A stretch of 64,000 nt of DNA from assembly GCA_964346645.1 (NCBI GenBank), contig CAYFVU010000008.1:1-64000 (forward strand), written 5' to 3'. Below are positions 1-7,973 of the stretch, one piece after another. Below the pieces are notes generated by a model. It had not been told where the DNA came from and searched no databases. It saw only the letters and a program-made list of their open reading frames with translations. Every line of letters starts with the position of its first letter. The stretch's first letter is position 1. A program made the position numbers and the translations under genes. This stretch comes from CAYFVU01 sp964346645. GTDB lineage: Bacteria; Spirochaetota; Spirochaetia; DSM-16054; Sediminispirochaetaceae.

Positions 1-65
1 TCTCCTAGCGGGGAACCCCTCCCTCTGCTTTCAACATCCCCAGGATTTGAACCACTGTTTACCCC

Positions 66-941
66 TTAATAACCATTCATCTTCTCGAAGACCCGGTAGA
101 GTCCCTGGGTGCCTAGGTTCTCCCAGTCGAGCGCGATGGCGCTGACGTAGAACTGGTGGGCCAAAGCGAGGCCGGGGAGCGAGAGATTCATTCTCCTCGC
201 TTCGGCGAGGGCGATGCCCATGTCCTTTACGAAGTGCTTGATGTAGAAGCCGGGGTCGTAGTCCCCCTTCGCGATTCTCCTGCCGAGATTGTTGATTGAC
301 CAGGAGGAGGCGGCTCCCTTACCTATGACGTCTATGACCTCATCCATATCCATTCCGGCTTTGTAGGTGTAGAGCAACGATTCGACCACCCCGATCATCG
401 TCCCCGCTATGAGGATCTGATTGCTCATCTTCGTGTGTTGGCCCTTTCCTGCGCCGCCCATCAGCTTGATGTTCTCGCCCATGAGATCGAAGAAGGGAGA
501 GGTCTTTTCGAATGCCTTCTTGTCACCTCCGATCATAATAGCCAGACTGCCGTTCCTTGCTCCGGTGTCTCCGCCGGAAACCGGGGCATCGAGACATGCC
601 ACTCCTCTCTTTCTCCCCTCTTCGTAGATGGACTCAGCGAGGGTGGGGGTGGAGGTGGTCATGTCGATGAGCACGGCCCCCTCTTTTGCGCTCTTCAATA
701 CACCCTGCTCTCCGAGAATGACCTCTTCGACGTCGTCGGGATATCCCACTATGGTAAAAATGAAATCGGCTCCCTCGGCCGCTTCTGCGGGGGAGCTCCT
801 CCACTCCGCGCCGGTCTTTACCAACTCGTCGGTCTTTTCCTTCGTTCGATTGTAGACCTGTACGGAGTGTCCGGCTTCGATGATGTGGGCGCACATGCTT
901 CTCCCCATGACTCCCGTTCCAATCCATGCAACTTTACTCAT
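66..941 (-). CDS. NAD(P)-dependent beta-hydroxyacid dehydrogenase (3-hydroxyisobutyrate dehydrogenase family)
   Basis: A 291-aa protein of the 6-phosphogluconate/3-hydroxyisobutyrate dehydrogenase superfamily, cytosolic, expected to oxidise or reduce a short beta-hydroxyacid with NAD(P). Visible: N-terminal Rossmann motif GTGVMG (residues 8-13), the substrate-binding motif DAPVSGG (about 118-124), and the catalytic-lysine region GKGQHTKMSNQ (about 165-175). Length is typical. A GAGGAG ribosome site sits just upstream of the ATG. It is monocistronic and divergent from cdd. The substrate (tartronate semialdehyde, succinic semialdehyde or hydroxyisobutyrate) cannot be fixed from the sequence, so no symbol is given. 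Confidence 0.9.
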   Translation of the reverse strand: MSKVAWIGTGVMGRSMCAHIIEAGHSVQVYNRTKEKTDELVKTGAEWRSSPAEAAEGADFIFTIVGYPDDVEEVILGEQGVLKSAKEGAVLIDMTTSTPTLAESIYEEGRKRGVACLDAPVSGGDTGARNGSLAIMIGGDKKAFEKTSPFFDLMGENIKLMGGAGKGQHTKMSNQILIAGTMIGVVESLLYTYKAGMDMDEVIDVIGKGAASSWSINNLGRRIAKGDYDPGFYIKHFVKDMGIALAEARRMNLSLPGLALAHQFYVSAIALDWENLGTQGLYRVFEKMNGY

Positions 942-975
942 GTATAACTCCTCGTATCGATGTATTTCACCTCAT

Positions 976-1005
976 AGTATAAGACTTTACCGTTTGCCGT
1001 TTCAA
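976..1005 (-). promoter_or_regulatory. Predicted sigma70-type promoter for the hydroxyacid dehydrogenase
   Basis: Read on the minus strand: -35 TTGAAA (1005-1000), an 18-nt spacer, and -10 TATACT (981-976), each 5/6 to consensus. It lies 35 nt before the dehydrogenase start. It interlocks with the divergent cdd promoter, so the two may interfere. Position only; not tested. Confidence 0.55.
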
Positions 1006-1022
1006 ACATGTTTTGCTATACT
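994..1022 (+). promoter_or_regulatory. Predicted extended -10 promoter for cdd
   Basis: -35 TTGCCG (994-999), a 17-nt spacer, and -10 TATACT (1017-1022) preceded by an extended TGC. It lies about 43 nt before cdd and its -35 abuts the -35 of the divergent dehydrogenase promoter. Confidence 0.55.
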
Positions 1023-1064
1023 AACAGCATACTGAAGAGCCGACTATTGAATACGGAGACCTGA

Positions 1065-1475
1065 ATGAGTGATCATCTGTCGCAGGCATACGAGACTTTC
1101 GAGAAGGCGAGAGCCTCGCGGGAGAATGCATATGCAGCATACTCAGGATTCAAGGTGGGAGCCGCGTTGAAGACCCGCTCTGGTGAGATCTACGGCGGCT
1201 GCAACGTAGAGAATGCCAGCTATGGTGCAACGATCTGCGCGGAGAGGGGGGCCATTCTTTCTGCGATAGCGGAGAGCGGCTCGTCGGATTTCGATCACCT
1301 CGTCGTAGTTACCTCTTCCGATCCTCCCGCTGTCCCCTGCGCACTCTGCCTCCAGGTCATCTCTGAGTTCTGTGATGCCGATTTTCCCATTCATCTTGCG
1401 GATGAGGAGGGAATCAGGAGAACCGTGAAGCTCGGAGAACTGCTCCCGCATCCGTTCAACAAGATACCGGAGTAA
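1065..1475 (+). CDS. cdd: Cytidine deaminase
   Basis: A 136-aa enzyme that deaminates cytidine and deoxycytidine to uridine and deoxyuridine in pyrimidine salvage. The zinc-site motifs are present: CAE at 58-60 (zinc Cys plus catalytic Glu) and PCALC at 91-95 (two zinc Cys). The family usually reads PCGxCRQ, so Ala-Leu in place of Gly-x is slightly unusual. Length fits the homotetrameric class. Its TAA stop overlaps the next gene's ATG by one base (TAATG), so the two are co-transcribed and likely coupled. Confidence 0.93.
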   Translation: MSDHLSQAYETFEKARASRENAYAAYSGFKVGAALKTRSGEIYGGCNVENASYGATICAERGAILSAIAESGSSDFDHLVVVTSSDPPAVPCALCLQVISEFCDADFPIHLADEEGIRRTVKLGELLPHPFNKIPE

Positions 1476-3085
1476 TGGACAAGCTCTTAGAATTACTGGA
1501 TACTCTGATTGCCTATCTTCTCTACGGAAGTGAAGAGGAGCTGCTCAAGCACAAGTCTCTCCGCTCTATGAGGAGGGACCTCGGCCCGGAGAACGCGAAG
1601 TTCATAGACAAGCGGGGAAAAAAGTGCTCCCCCAAGTTCGCCTCGAAGGTGCTGCAGCTCTATCGGAACATCGAAACGCTTCGTGAGCTCGTACCGATCC
1701 ATCGGAAGGAGCACGAGGAGCTGCTAACGGACGAGAAGCTGCGGGACTTCCTCATCCTGAAGCGCCTGCCCGAGGAGGCGCGCAGCGAGCACCTCGACTT
1801 CAGCTACGAGGTCTTGGCAGAGCGGGTCTCCCAGTCCACTAAGGAGGAGGGCATGTTCTGGCGAGAGATCAACAAGGAGTTCGGCAAATTCAAGGAGCGC
1901 TTCAAGGATGCGAAGTTCTTCGGTTTCGACGAGGGGCTCGCTCAGCTCGAGCGCTTATCCTCGCTGATGGAGTTCGATTTCGCCTCATTCCTTGCCCACT
2001 TCGATCCGACATTCTCCGTCGAGGCTGTACCTGTCTCCCCGAGCTTCTCCTCCGTCTCGGCAAACCAGGTGTATCAGGACATTCTCGATCTCTACTACGT
2101 CATGGGGAGTCTCGAGATCAACTCGGCTCTCAGGATCAACCTCGAGTTTCTTCTCGAGTACTACAAGAAGTACTCCGAGACGAACATGCAAATCTTGCGG
2201 GAGAGCCTCGATCACCTCGAATTGCTCCTCGAAGACAGCCTCAGCGAGACGGTCCTCCGAACGATCCTCTGCTTTATCGAGTTCGACCCCTATGCCGAGC
2301 CGAAGACGATGGACGGAAAGAAGAACTACCTCGAAGACTTTCTCGCTAAGCGTGAGGAGCAGCTCGATCATAACAAGGAGCGGCTGCAGCAGTCTCTGCT
2401 CGACGAGAGGCTCAAGCTCCGCATCGACAAGGTCTTCGAGGGGGAAGAGCTAGAGGAGGCTGCACCATACGACGAGGGGAGGGAGAGGCTCTTACTCGAC
2501 AAGGGCTTTCCCGGTTTTTCCCAACGGCGACCGCTGGCATTGCTGAAATCCTACTATACGCGCAGATTTGCCAAGGGGTTTCAAGGTTCCCTCAGGAAGG
2601 TTGCGGACGAGGGCTACTTCGAGAACCGCGAGTTCAAGCGGAACTACAACGACACCCTCTCGAAGGTCGAGGGGGGAGTTGCGGAGATAGAGCAGTTCCA
2701 GAACAGCCTCCAGGGAAAGGGGTCGATGTCTATCGACGATGCCCTAAAGGTGCTCAAGAAGGAGACCATTACCGAAACCGATGCGGCGGCGGTCAAGCGC
2801 TTTATCCGGGATACGAACGGAAGGGCCCGCCGCATCGTCGAGGAGAACTCGAAGAACCTCAACAGGCTCTATCAGATGGTAGAGTTGATCCACAACGACT
2901 ACCGCGCCAAGAATCCCCGTTACGTCAGTAACCTCAGAGTCATCGCCGGCGAGAGGAGCGGGGAGGTGATGAAGAAGATAGGGGATGGCAACAACCTCCT
3001 CTCGATCTTCGTCGAAGTCCTGAAGAACTATGCGGTCATACGTTCGGAGAAGGAAGAGAATAAAGGGCAGCAGCAGAGTTCCTGA
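1475..3085 (+). CDS. Large helical protein of unknown function, spirochaete type
   Basis: A 536-aa protein with no signal peptide or obvious membrane segment, dense in Lys, Glu, Arg and Leu and predicted mostly helical by eye. It carries several segments that could coil (about 290-330 and 390-470). I see no catalytic motif. It resembles a family of long helical proteins I associate with spirochaetes (possibly DUF5312, from memory and unchecked). It is the second gene after cdd with a one-base overlap, which says little about function. The final residues are Gln/Ser-rich. Function unknown. Confidence 0.85.
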   Translation: MDKLLELLDTLIAYLLYGSEEELLKHKSLRSMRRDLGPENAKFIDKRGKKCSPKFASKVLQLYRNIETLRELVPIHRKEHEELLTDEKLRDFLILKRLPEEARSEHLDFSYEVLAERVSQSTKEEGMFWREINKEFGKFKERFKDAKFFGFDEGLAQLERLSSLMEFDFASFLAHFDPTFSVEAVPVSPSFSSVSANQVYQDILDLYYVMGSLEINSALRINLEFLLEYYKKYSETNMQILRESLDHLELLLEDSLSETVLRTILCFIEFDPYAEPKTMDGKKNYLEDFLAKREEQLDHNKERLQQSLLDERLKLRIDKVFEGEELEEAAPYDEGRERLLLDKGFPGFSQRRPLALLKSYYTRRFAKGFQGSLRKVADEGYFENREFKRNYNDTLSKVEGGVAEIEQFQNSLQGKGSMSIDDALKVLKKETITETDAAAVKRFIRDTNGRARRIVEENSKNLNRLYQMVELIHNDYRAKNPRYVSNLRVIAGERSGEVMKKIGDGNNLLSIFVEVLKNYAVIRSEKEENKGQQQSS

Positions 3086-3086
3086 A

Positions 3087-3115
3087 GACTGAAAGACTGA
3101 AAGACCGTAAGACCG
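3087..3115. repeat. Short imperfect tandem repeat, 8-bp unit
   Basis: GACTGAAA occurs twice in tandem, followed by GACCGTAA and a partial GACCG, directly after the stop of the 536-aa gene. A second tiny duplication (ATCCGGTGTGG at 3155-3165 and 3168-3178) covers the end of the convergent kinase gene. Together they fill the convergent intergenic region; no convincing terminator is seen there. Confidence 0.6.
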
Positions 3116-3165
3116 CAGGAAAACCGGCTATATCGGTCGGCTCTATCGGTAGTCATCCGGTGTGG

Positions 3166-4341
3166 TTATCCGGTGTGGAGAATCTGCTCCGGCTTTTTAA
3201 TGTAGATCTCGGAACTCAGAATCCTGCTCGCTCCCCATCCGCCGAGACTCGCCGCCGCGATGTAGGCTCCGTAGCTCACCGCAGCGGCGAGATTATAGCC
3301 TTTCCCGAGGGAGAATATGGTGCCTCCGGCAAGGATGTCACCCGCCCCGGTTGTATCTCGCAGCTCCTCCGGTGCCGGGTAGGTCGGGATCGCCGTGCTC
3401 CTCTCTCCCTCGAAGAGAAGGATATCGGAGGCGCCCCGCTTGACCACGGCGGCCGGTATGCCGATTTGCCGAAGAAAGGCGTGGAACCGGCCGTTAGGCG
3501 CGAAGAGCTCCGGACGGCCGGCTACGGCGGAGCTATTCTCCTTCGAGCTCTTCCCCTTTGGTGACTCGCGCAGCTCGGGCAGCAGGGCGGCGCATTCATC
3601 CTCGGTACCGAAGAGCAGTTGGGTGAGCGGCAGGAGGGTAGAGAGACTGTCGGTGCGGAACTCGCGCACGATACCTGCGCTCCCGAGATCGAGGATGAGT
3701 TCGGCTCCGGTTACTCTGCAGAGCTCGGCGATCTCTTCGATCAGGGGCCTGCGGGGCAGGAGAAAGCCCTCGAGGTAGATTCTGCGTGGTTTAAGGCTCT
3801 CTCGGACTTTTGTGCAGAGCCCTTTCGGCAACTGCTCCATGGAAAGGGCCGCCGAGGGCGATACGAAAATCGATTCTACGGGGGTTTGGTCTGCTGCTCC
3901 GACGGTTGTTCCCCTCTGTTGTCGCGTGTGGCGAAGATAGAGGCTTCTGCCGGTCCGACTGTTCCGCCGATTCGGCGAGTGGCCGTACACGAGGGAGGCT
4001 ACACGGCGCGCAGCGAGGGTATCCCGCAGCTCTGCTCCCTCCTCGTCGCTGCCGACGGAGCCGGCGAAGGCTACGGAAGCCCCGAGCCGGGCGAGCAGCG
4101 AGGCAGTGGTGAGCGCGCCTCCTCCCACGAAGCGTGCCTCCGGCGAAATCATATGCAGGAGCTCGTCCATGATCTCGGGAGAAACGTGATGCGCCTCTCC
4201 CCTCCTGTACTCCGGCAGGATCGAGCGTATCCGTCCGTCCATAGCCTCATCGATTCGTGTATAGTGATCTATGATGGGATTGCCGAAGAGGAGTATGCGG
4301 GCTCTCCCGCGCCCCAGGTTCCGCGGATCGTGAGCGCTCAT
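3166..4341 (-). CDS. PfkB-family (ribokinase-like) sugar or nucleoside kinase
   Basis: A 391-aa cytosolic kinase. The family signature DTTGAGD is at about 329-335, with the catalytic Asp last. An N-terminal GGGALTTASLLARLG block matches the substrate/dimer-lid region. The family is usually 300-340 aa; extra length lies in an N-terminal extension and a Lys/Ser-rich insert near residue 270. I chose the ATG at 4341 because it forms an ATGA overlap with the methyltransferase stop; an upstream ATG at 4380 would reach 40 bp into that gene. Last gene of the dapA operon. Substrate not determinable. Confidence 0.85.
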   Translation of the reverse strand: MSAHDPRNLGRGRARILLFGNPIIDHYTRIDEAMDGRIRSILPEYRRGEAHHVSPEIMDELLHMISPEARFVGGGALTTASLLARLGASVAFAGSVGSDEEGAELRDTLAARRVASLVYGHSPNRRNSRTGRSLYLRHTRQQRGTTVGAADQTPVESIFVSPSAALSMEQLPKGLCTKVRESLKPRRIYLEGFLLPRRPLIEEIAELCRVTGAELILDLGSAGIVREFRTDSLSTLLPLTQLLFGTEDECAALLPELRESPKGKSSKENSSAVAGRPELFAPNGRFHAFLRQIGIPAAVVKRGASDILLFEGERSTAIPTYPAPEELRDTTGAGDILAGGTIFSLGKGYNLAAAVSYGAYIAAASLGGWGASRILSSEIYIKKPEQILHTG

Positions 4342-5288
4342 AGCGAGCCGAGCTCCGGAAAAGGAGTGTGCCACTGCCATCCCGTCTTCCCGGTTTCCCT
4401 GTAGCGCTCGAGCCTCCTAATGCTTATCTCTGCAAAGACCGGATCGATGTCGCAGGTGATGCAGCGTCGGCCGAGCCGTTCGGCGGCGATGAGCGTGGTG
4501 CCCGAGTGGGCGAAGTGATCGGCCACCGTCTCGCCGGGTGTGCTCGAGGCGGCGATGACCCGCTCGGCCGCCTTCAGCGGCTTCTGCGCGTAGGTCCCGG
4601 GCACGTTCTCCTCCATGCGGTAGAAGACCTGCTGTATGTCCACCCAGACGTTGCCCGGACGGATGGTCTGAGATCGTCCCCGTTCACTGTTCTCCGTTCT
4701 GGTTCCTCCGACCTCCTTGTAGTAGCCTCTCAAGATCTTGGGAATATCGGTGTACTGTACCTCGAACAGGGGTTCCCCCTTCGTGTAGTAGAGCAGCTCC
4801 TGTCGTGTGGCCATCCAGTTTTTCTGGGTTCCGTAGCCCCTCTGGTTGCGCATGGTAATGAGGCTACGAGACTGCAGTTGTTCGAACTCCCGGAGGAGGA
4901 GGATCAGTTCCGGAAGAGGCTGGAACCCCTGCTTCTGGTCGGCTCCGGTCCAGAGGTAGAAGTGGGCATCCTCCTCGAGGGCATCGACGGCGGCTGTAAT
5001 CCACTTTCGTGAAAAGTCGATGTAGTCTTCTACGTCTCCGCTCGAGAGGCTCGAGGAGTGCTTGCTGCCGAGTCTGATGTTGTAGGGCGGATCGTGGAGG
5101 GCTAACCGGGCTCTTTCTCCGTCGTAAAACCTGCGCATCTGCGCTGCATCGGAGGCGTCGAGGACGGCAACTCGGTGGAGGCCCCGTGGATCTTTCCAGA
5201 CTCCGCCGGCGCCGAGCCGGCAGAGGGGGAGGATCCGCTCATGGATCTCGGGGTAGGTGTCGAGTCTCGGAAGCTCTTCCTGTGCCAT
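4338..5288 (-). CDS. Site-specific DNA methyltransferase (beta-class, N6-adenine or N4-cytosine)
   Basis: A 316-aa S-adenosylmethionine-dependent DNA methylase. Motif IV DPPYN is at 66-70, and the SAM-binding motif I region DHFAHSGTT is at 257-265 near the C-terminus; this IV-before-I order marks the beta class. Motif I normally reads DPFxGSGTT, so the His substitutions are a departure. No restriction endonuclease lies beside it, so it appears to be an orphan methylase. It sits inside the lysine operon, 24 nt after lysA, with an ATGA overlap to the PfkB kinase. Target sequence unknown. Confidence 0.88.
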   Translation of the reverse strand: MAQEELPRLDTYPEIHERILPLCRLGAGGVWKDPRGLHRVAVLDASDAAQMRRFYDGERARLALHDPPYNIRLGSKHSSSLSSGDVEDYIDFSRKWITAAVDALEEDAHFYLWTGADQKQGFQPLPELILLLREFEQLQSRSLITMRNQRGYGTQKNWMATRQELLYYTKGEPLFEVQYTDIPKILRGYYKEVGGTRTENSERGRSQTIRPGNVWVDIQQVFYRMEENVPGTYAQKPLKAAERVIAASSTPGETVADHFAHSGTTLIAAERLGRRCITCDIDPVFAEISIRRLERYRETGKTGWQWHTPFPELGSL

Positions 5289-5312
5289 CTGCGGCCGAGC
5301 TCTGTGGTATCC

Positions 5313-6575
5313 TCAGACCTCTACGGGAGCGCCGGGAAACCGCATGGTGGCGAAGTAGTCGTCGACGGTCTCGGCTCTCCGTATCTTGTCGAAGCTGCCG
5401 TCCTCTCTGAGCAGGACCTCGGCCGAGCGCAGCTTGCCGTTGTAGTTGAAGCCCATCGCATAGCCGTGGGCCCCGGTGTCGTGGATGACCACGAGGTCTC
5501 CGCGCTCGATCTTCGGCAGCCTCCGGTCTATGGCGAACTTGTCGATGTTCTCGCAGATAGAGCCGGTGACGTCGTAGGTTTCGCTGTGCTCCTCGTTCTC
5601 TTTGCCCGGAACGGTCACGTGGTGGTAGGCGCCGTACATGGCCGGGCGCATAAGGTTGGCCATCGTCGCGTCGAGTCCCACGTAGGTCTTGTACTTCTGC
5701 GCCACATGGCGGACCCTGCTGACCAGATAGCCGTTGGGGCCGGTGATGTAGCGGCCGCACTCCATTACTATTTTGAGGGGATCGAGGCCGGCGGGTTTGA
5801 CGATCTCCTCGTAGAGCTTTCTCGTCTCCTCGCCTACGTATTCGATGTCGACGGGCTGATCCTCCGGTTCGTAGGGAATGCCGATGCCGCCGCCCATGTT
5901 GACGAACTCGATGCGCACGCCGACCTTCTTCTGTATTTCCGCGGCGAGCTCGAAGAGCATCCGTGCCGTCTCCACGAAGTAGTCGGAGTTGAGCTCGTTA
6001 CTCGCCACCATGGTGTGGAGGACGAAGCGACGCACCCCCTTCTCCTTTGCGATGCGGTAGGCCTCGAAGATCTGATCGTGGGTCAATCCGTACTTCGCCT
6101 CGGTCGGCTCGCCTATGATGACGTTGCCGGTCCTTCGGCTGCCCGGGTTGTATCTGAAGCTCAGCAGCTCGGGAAGACCGACGTGCTGCTCGAGGTAGTC
6201 GATGTGGGTGATGTCGTCGAGATTAATAACCGCGTCGAGCTCCTTCGCCACTCGGTACTCCTCGGCGGGGGTGTCGTTTGAGCTGAACATGATGTTCTCT
6301 CCCTCGATCCCCACCTTGTCGGCAAGGATGAGCTCGGGAAGAGAGCTGCAGTCGGCGCCGAAGCCCTCCTCCTTCATCATGTGAAGGATAGTCGGATTAG
6401 GACAGGCCTTGACGGCATAGTAGTTGGTAAAGCCGGGTGCCCAGGAGAAGGCGTTCTTCATCCTGCGGGCGGTTTTTCGGATTCCCTTTTCGTCGTAGAT
6501 GTGGAAGGGGGTAGGCACCTGCTCGGCGATCTCCTCGAGCTTTTCCTTGCTGAATGGGATGGTCTTGTCGCTCAT
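5313..6575 (-). CDS. lysA: Diaminopimelate decarboxylase
   Basis: A 420-aa PLP enzyme of the alanine-racemase fold (group IV decarboxylases) that converts meso-diaminopimelate to lysine. PLP lysine in YAVKA (K56), the glycine-rich phosphate-binding segment GGGIGIPY, the ECGRYITGP block, and the C-terminal SICEN and HDTGAHGYAMGFNYNG motifs, which carry the second-subunit Cys and the substrate Tyr, are all present. It lies 12 nt after dapL, so dapA, dapL and lysA form a lysine operon. Carboxynorspermidine decarboxylase is the main alternative, made unlikely by context. Confidence 0.93.
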   Translation of the reverse strand: MSDKTIPFSKEKLEEIAEQVPTPFHIYDEKGIRKTARRMKNAFSWAPGFTNYYAVKACPNPTILHMMKEEGFGADCSSLPELILADKVGIEGENIMFSSNDTPAEEYRVAKELDAVINLDDITHIDYLEQHVGLPELLSFRYNPGSRRTGNVIIGEPTEAKYGLTHDQIFEAYRIAKEKGVRRFVLHTMVASNELNSDYFVETARMLFELAAEIQKKVGVRIEFVNMGGGIGIPYEPEDQPVDIEYVGEETRKLYEEIVKPAGLDPLKIVMECGRYITGPNGYLVSRVRHVAQKYKTYVGLDATMANLMRPAMYGAYHHVTVPGKENEEHSETYDVTGSICENIDKFAIDRRLPKIERGDLVVIHDTGAHGYAMGFNYNGKLRSAEVLLREDGSFDKIRRAETVDDYFATMRFPGAPVEV

Positions 6576-6587
6576 GTATCTGCTCCT

Positions 6588-7817
6588 CTACAGCTTGAGA
6601 TTTTGAATGATGGAATCGACCGCCTTGCGGATATCCTCGCGGTGGCCGAATGCGCTGAGGCGAAAGTAGCCCTCTCCTCCGGGACCGAAGCCGACGCCGG
6701 GAGTGCCGATAACGCCGGTCTCGTTAAGGAGCTTGTCGAAGAAGTCCCAGGAACTGAGGCCGTTCGGTGTCTTGAGCCAGATGTAAGGGGCGTTATCGCC
6801 GCCGTTCGCGCTCAGGCCGATCGAACGGAGTCCTTCGCGGATGATGCGTGCGTTCTCCATGTAGTAGTCTACCAGTCCGCGGCTTTCGGCAAGGCCCTTT
6901 TCGGTAAAGACCGAGAGGGCGCCCTCCTGCACGATGTTCGATGCGCCGTTGAAGAAGGTGCTCTGCCGCCTGTTCCACATCTTTCTCAGCTCGTCGGGTT
7001 CGCTGTCCTCAGCAACGAGTGCCGAAGGCACCACGGTCCAGCCGAGGCGCACACCGGTAAAGCCGGCGAACTTCGAGAGGCTGTTGATCTCTACGGCGCA
7101 CTCCTTTGCTCCCTCGACCTCGTAAATGGTCTTCGGGAGGCTCTCGTCGGAGATGTACTCCGAATAGGAGGCGTCGTAGATGATGACCGCCCGGTGCTCC
7201 CTCGCGTAGTCGACGAAGGCCTCGAGCTGCTCCTTGGTCGCTACCGCGCCGGTCGGGTTGTTCGGGCTGCAGAGGTAGATCAGATCCGCCTTTTCCTTCG
7301 GGAGGTCGGGGATGAAGCCGTTCTCCTCTCTACAGGGCATGTAGAGCAGCCCCTCGTAGAGTCCCTTGTCGGGGTCGTGCTCGCCGGTCCTGCCGGCGAT
7401 GACGTTGGTGTCGACGTACACAGGGTAGGCGGGATCCTGCACCGCTACCACGTTGTCTCGTGCGAAGATGGACTGTATGTTGCCCGAATCGGGTTTCGCC
7501 CCGTCGCTGATGAAAAACTCATCCGGCGAGAGGCCGGCGTCTCTGCGGTCGTAGTACTCGGCGAGCTTCTCTCTGAGCTCGGTATTGCCCTGCTCGTCGC
7601 CGTACCCGGAGTAGGTCTCGCGGGAGGAGAGCTTGTCCACCCCCCTCTTGAGCCCCTCGAGGACGGTCGGTGTAAGCGGCTCGGTGGTGTTGCCGATGCC
7701 GAGCTTCATGAGCTCCGCACCCGGATTCTCTCGCGTGTAGGCTTCGGTTCGCCTGGCGATCTCCGGGAACAGATATCCTGCGGATAGTTTACGGTAGTTG
7801 TGATTTATTCGTGCCAT
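6588..7817 (-). CDS. dapL: LL-diaminopimelate aminotransferase
   Basis: A 409-aa class I/II aminotransferase that makes LL-diaminopimelate from tetrahydrodipicolinate and glutamate in one step, bypassing the succinyl or acetyl branch. The PLP lysine is K249 in SLSKFAG. The LCSPNNPTG motif (182-190), the DASYSEY segment and the N-terminal GIGNTTEPL typical of DapL are visible. This route is known from plants, chlamydiae and spirochaetes such as Leptospira. Neighbours dapA and lysA support the call. dapB and dapF are not in the window. Confidence 0.94.
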   Translation of the reverse strand: MARINHNYRKLSAGYLFPEIARRTEAYTRENPGAELMKLGIGNTTEPLTPTVLEGLKRGVDKLSSRETYSGYGDEQGNTELREKLAEYYDRRDAGLSPDEFFISDGAKPDSGNIQSIFARDNVVAVQDPAYPVYVDTNVIAGRTGEHDPDKGLYEGLLYMPCREENGFIPDLPKEKADLIYLCSPNNPTGAVATKEQLEAFVDYAREHRAVIIYDASYSEYISDESLPKTIYEVEGAKECAVEINSLSKFAGFTGVRLGWTVVPSALVAEDSEPDELRKMWNRRQSTFFNGASNIVQEGALSVFTEKGLAESRGLVDYYMENARIIREGLRSIGLSANGGDNAPYIWLKTPNGLSSWDFFDKLLNETGVIGTPGVGFGPGGEGYFRLSAFGHREDIRKAVDSIIQNLKL

Positions 7818-7889
7818 AATGCAAAAAACTCCTCTCGTTCTATTACTTGGCGCTGCTCTCGGGCCGGTCGGACGAGGCCGAACGGATAT

Positions 7890-7914
7890 GTGCCGCGGCT
7901 TTGTACCGCGGCAC
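7890..7914. other. Perfect 9-bp inverted repeat between dapA and dapL
   Basis: GTGCCGCGG (7890-7898) and CCGCGGCAC (7906-7914) enclose a 7-nt loop in the 151-bp dapA-dapL spacer. No T-run follows on either strand, so it is not a standard terminator. It could be a processing or stability element, or partial attenuation between the two genes. Confidence 0.6.
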
Positions 7915-7950
7915 TATACCCTGCGCCGGGATGCTGTGTTCGATCTGTAT

Positions 7951-7973
7951 GCTAAGCGGCAGTGCTGCTTAGC
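7951..7973 (-). other. Hairpin over the dapA stop codon
   Basis: A 10-bp stem (one G-T pair) with a 3-nt loop, spanning 7951-7973 and containing the dapA TAA stop in its arm. No T-tract follows in the minus direction. Together with the 7890-7914 hairpin it makes the dapA-dapL junction unusually structured. Confidence 0.55.

Noticed and set aside
1..65. End of a gene at the window edge.
   Set aside because: No frame in these 65 bases shows a recognisable protein, and no repeat or RNA gene is visible.
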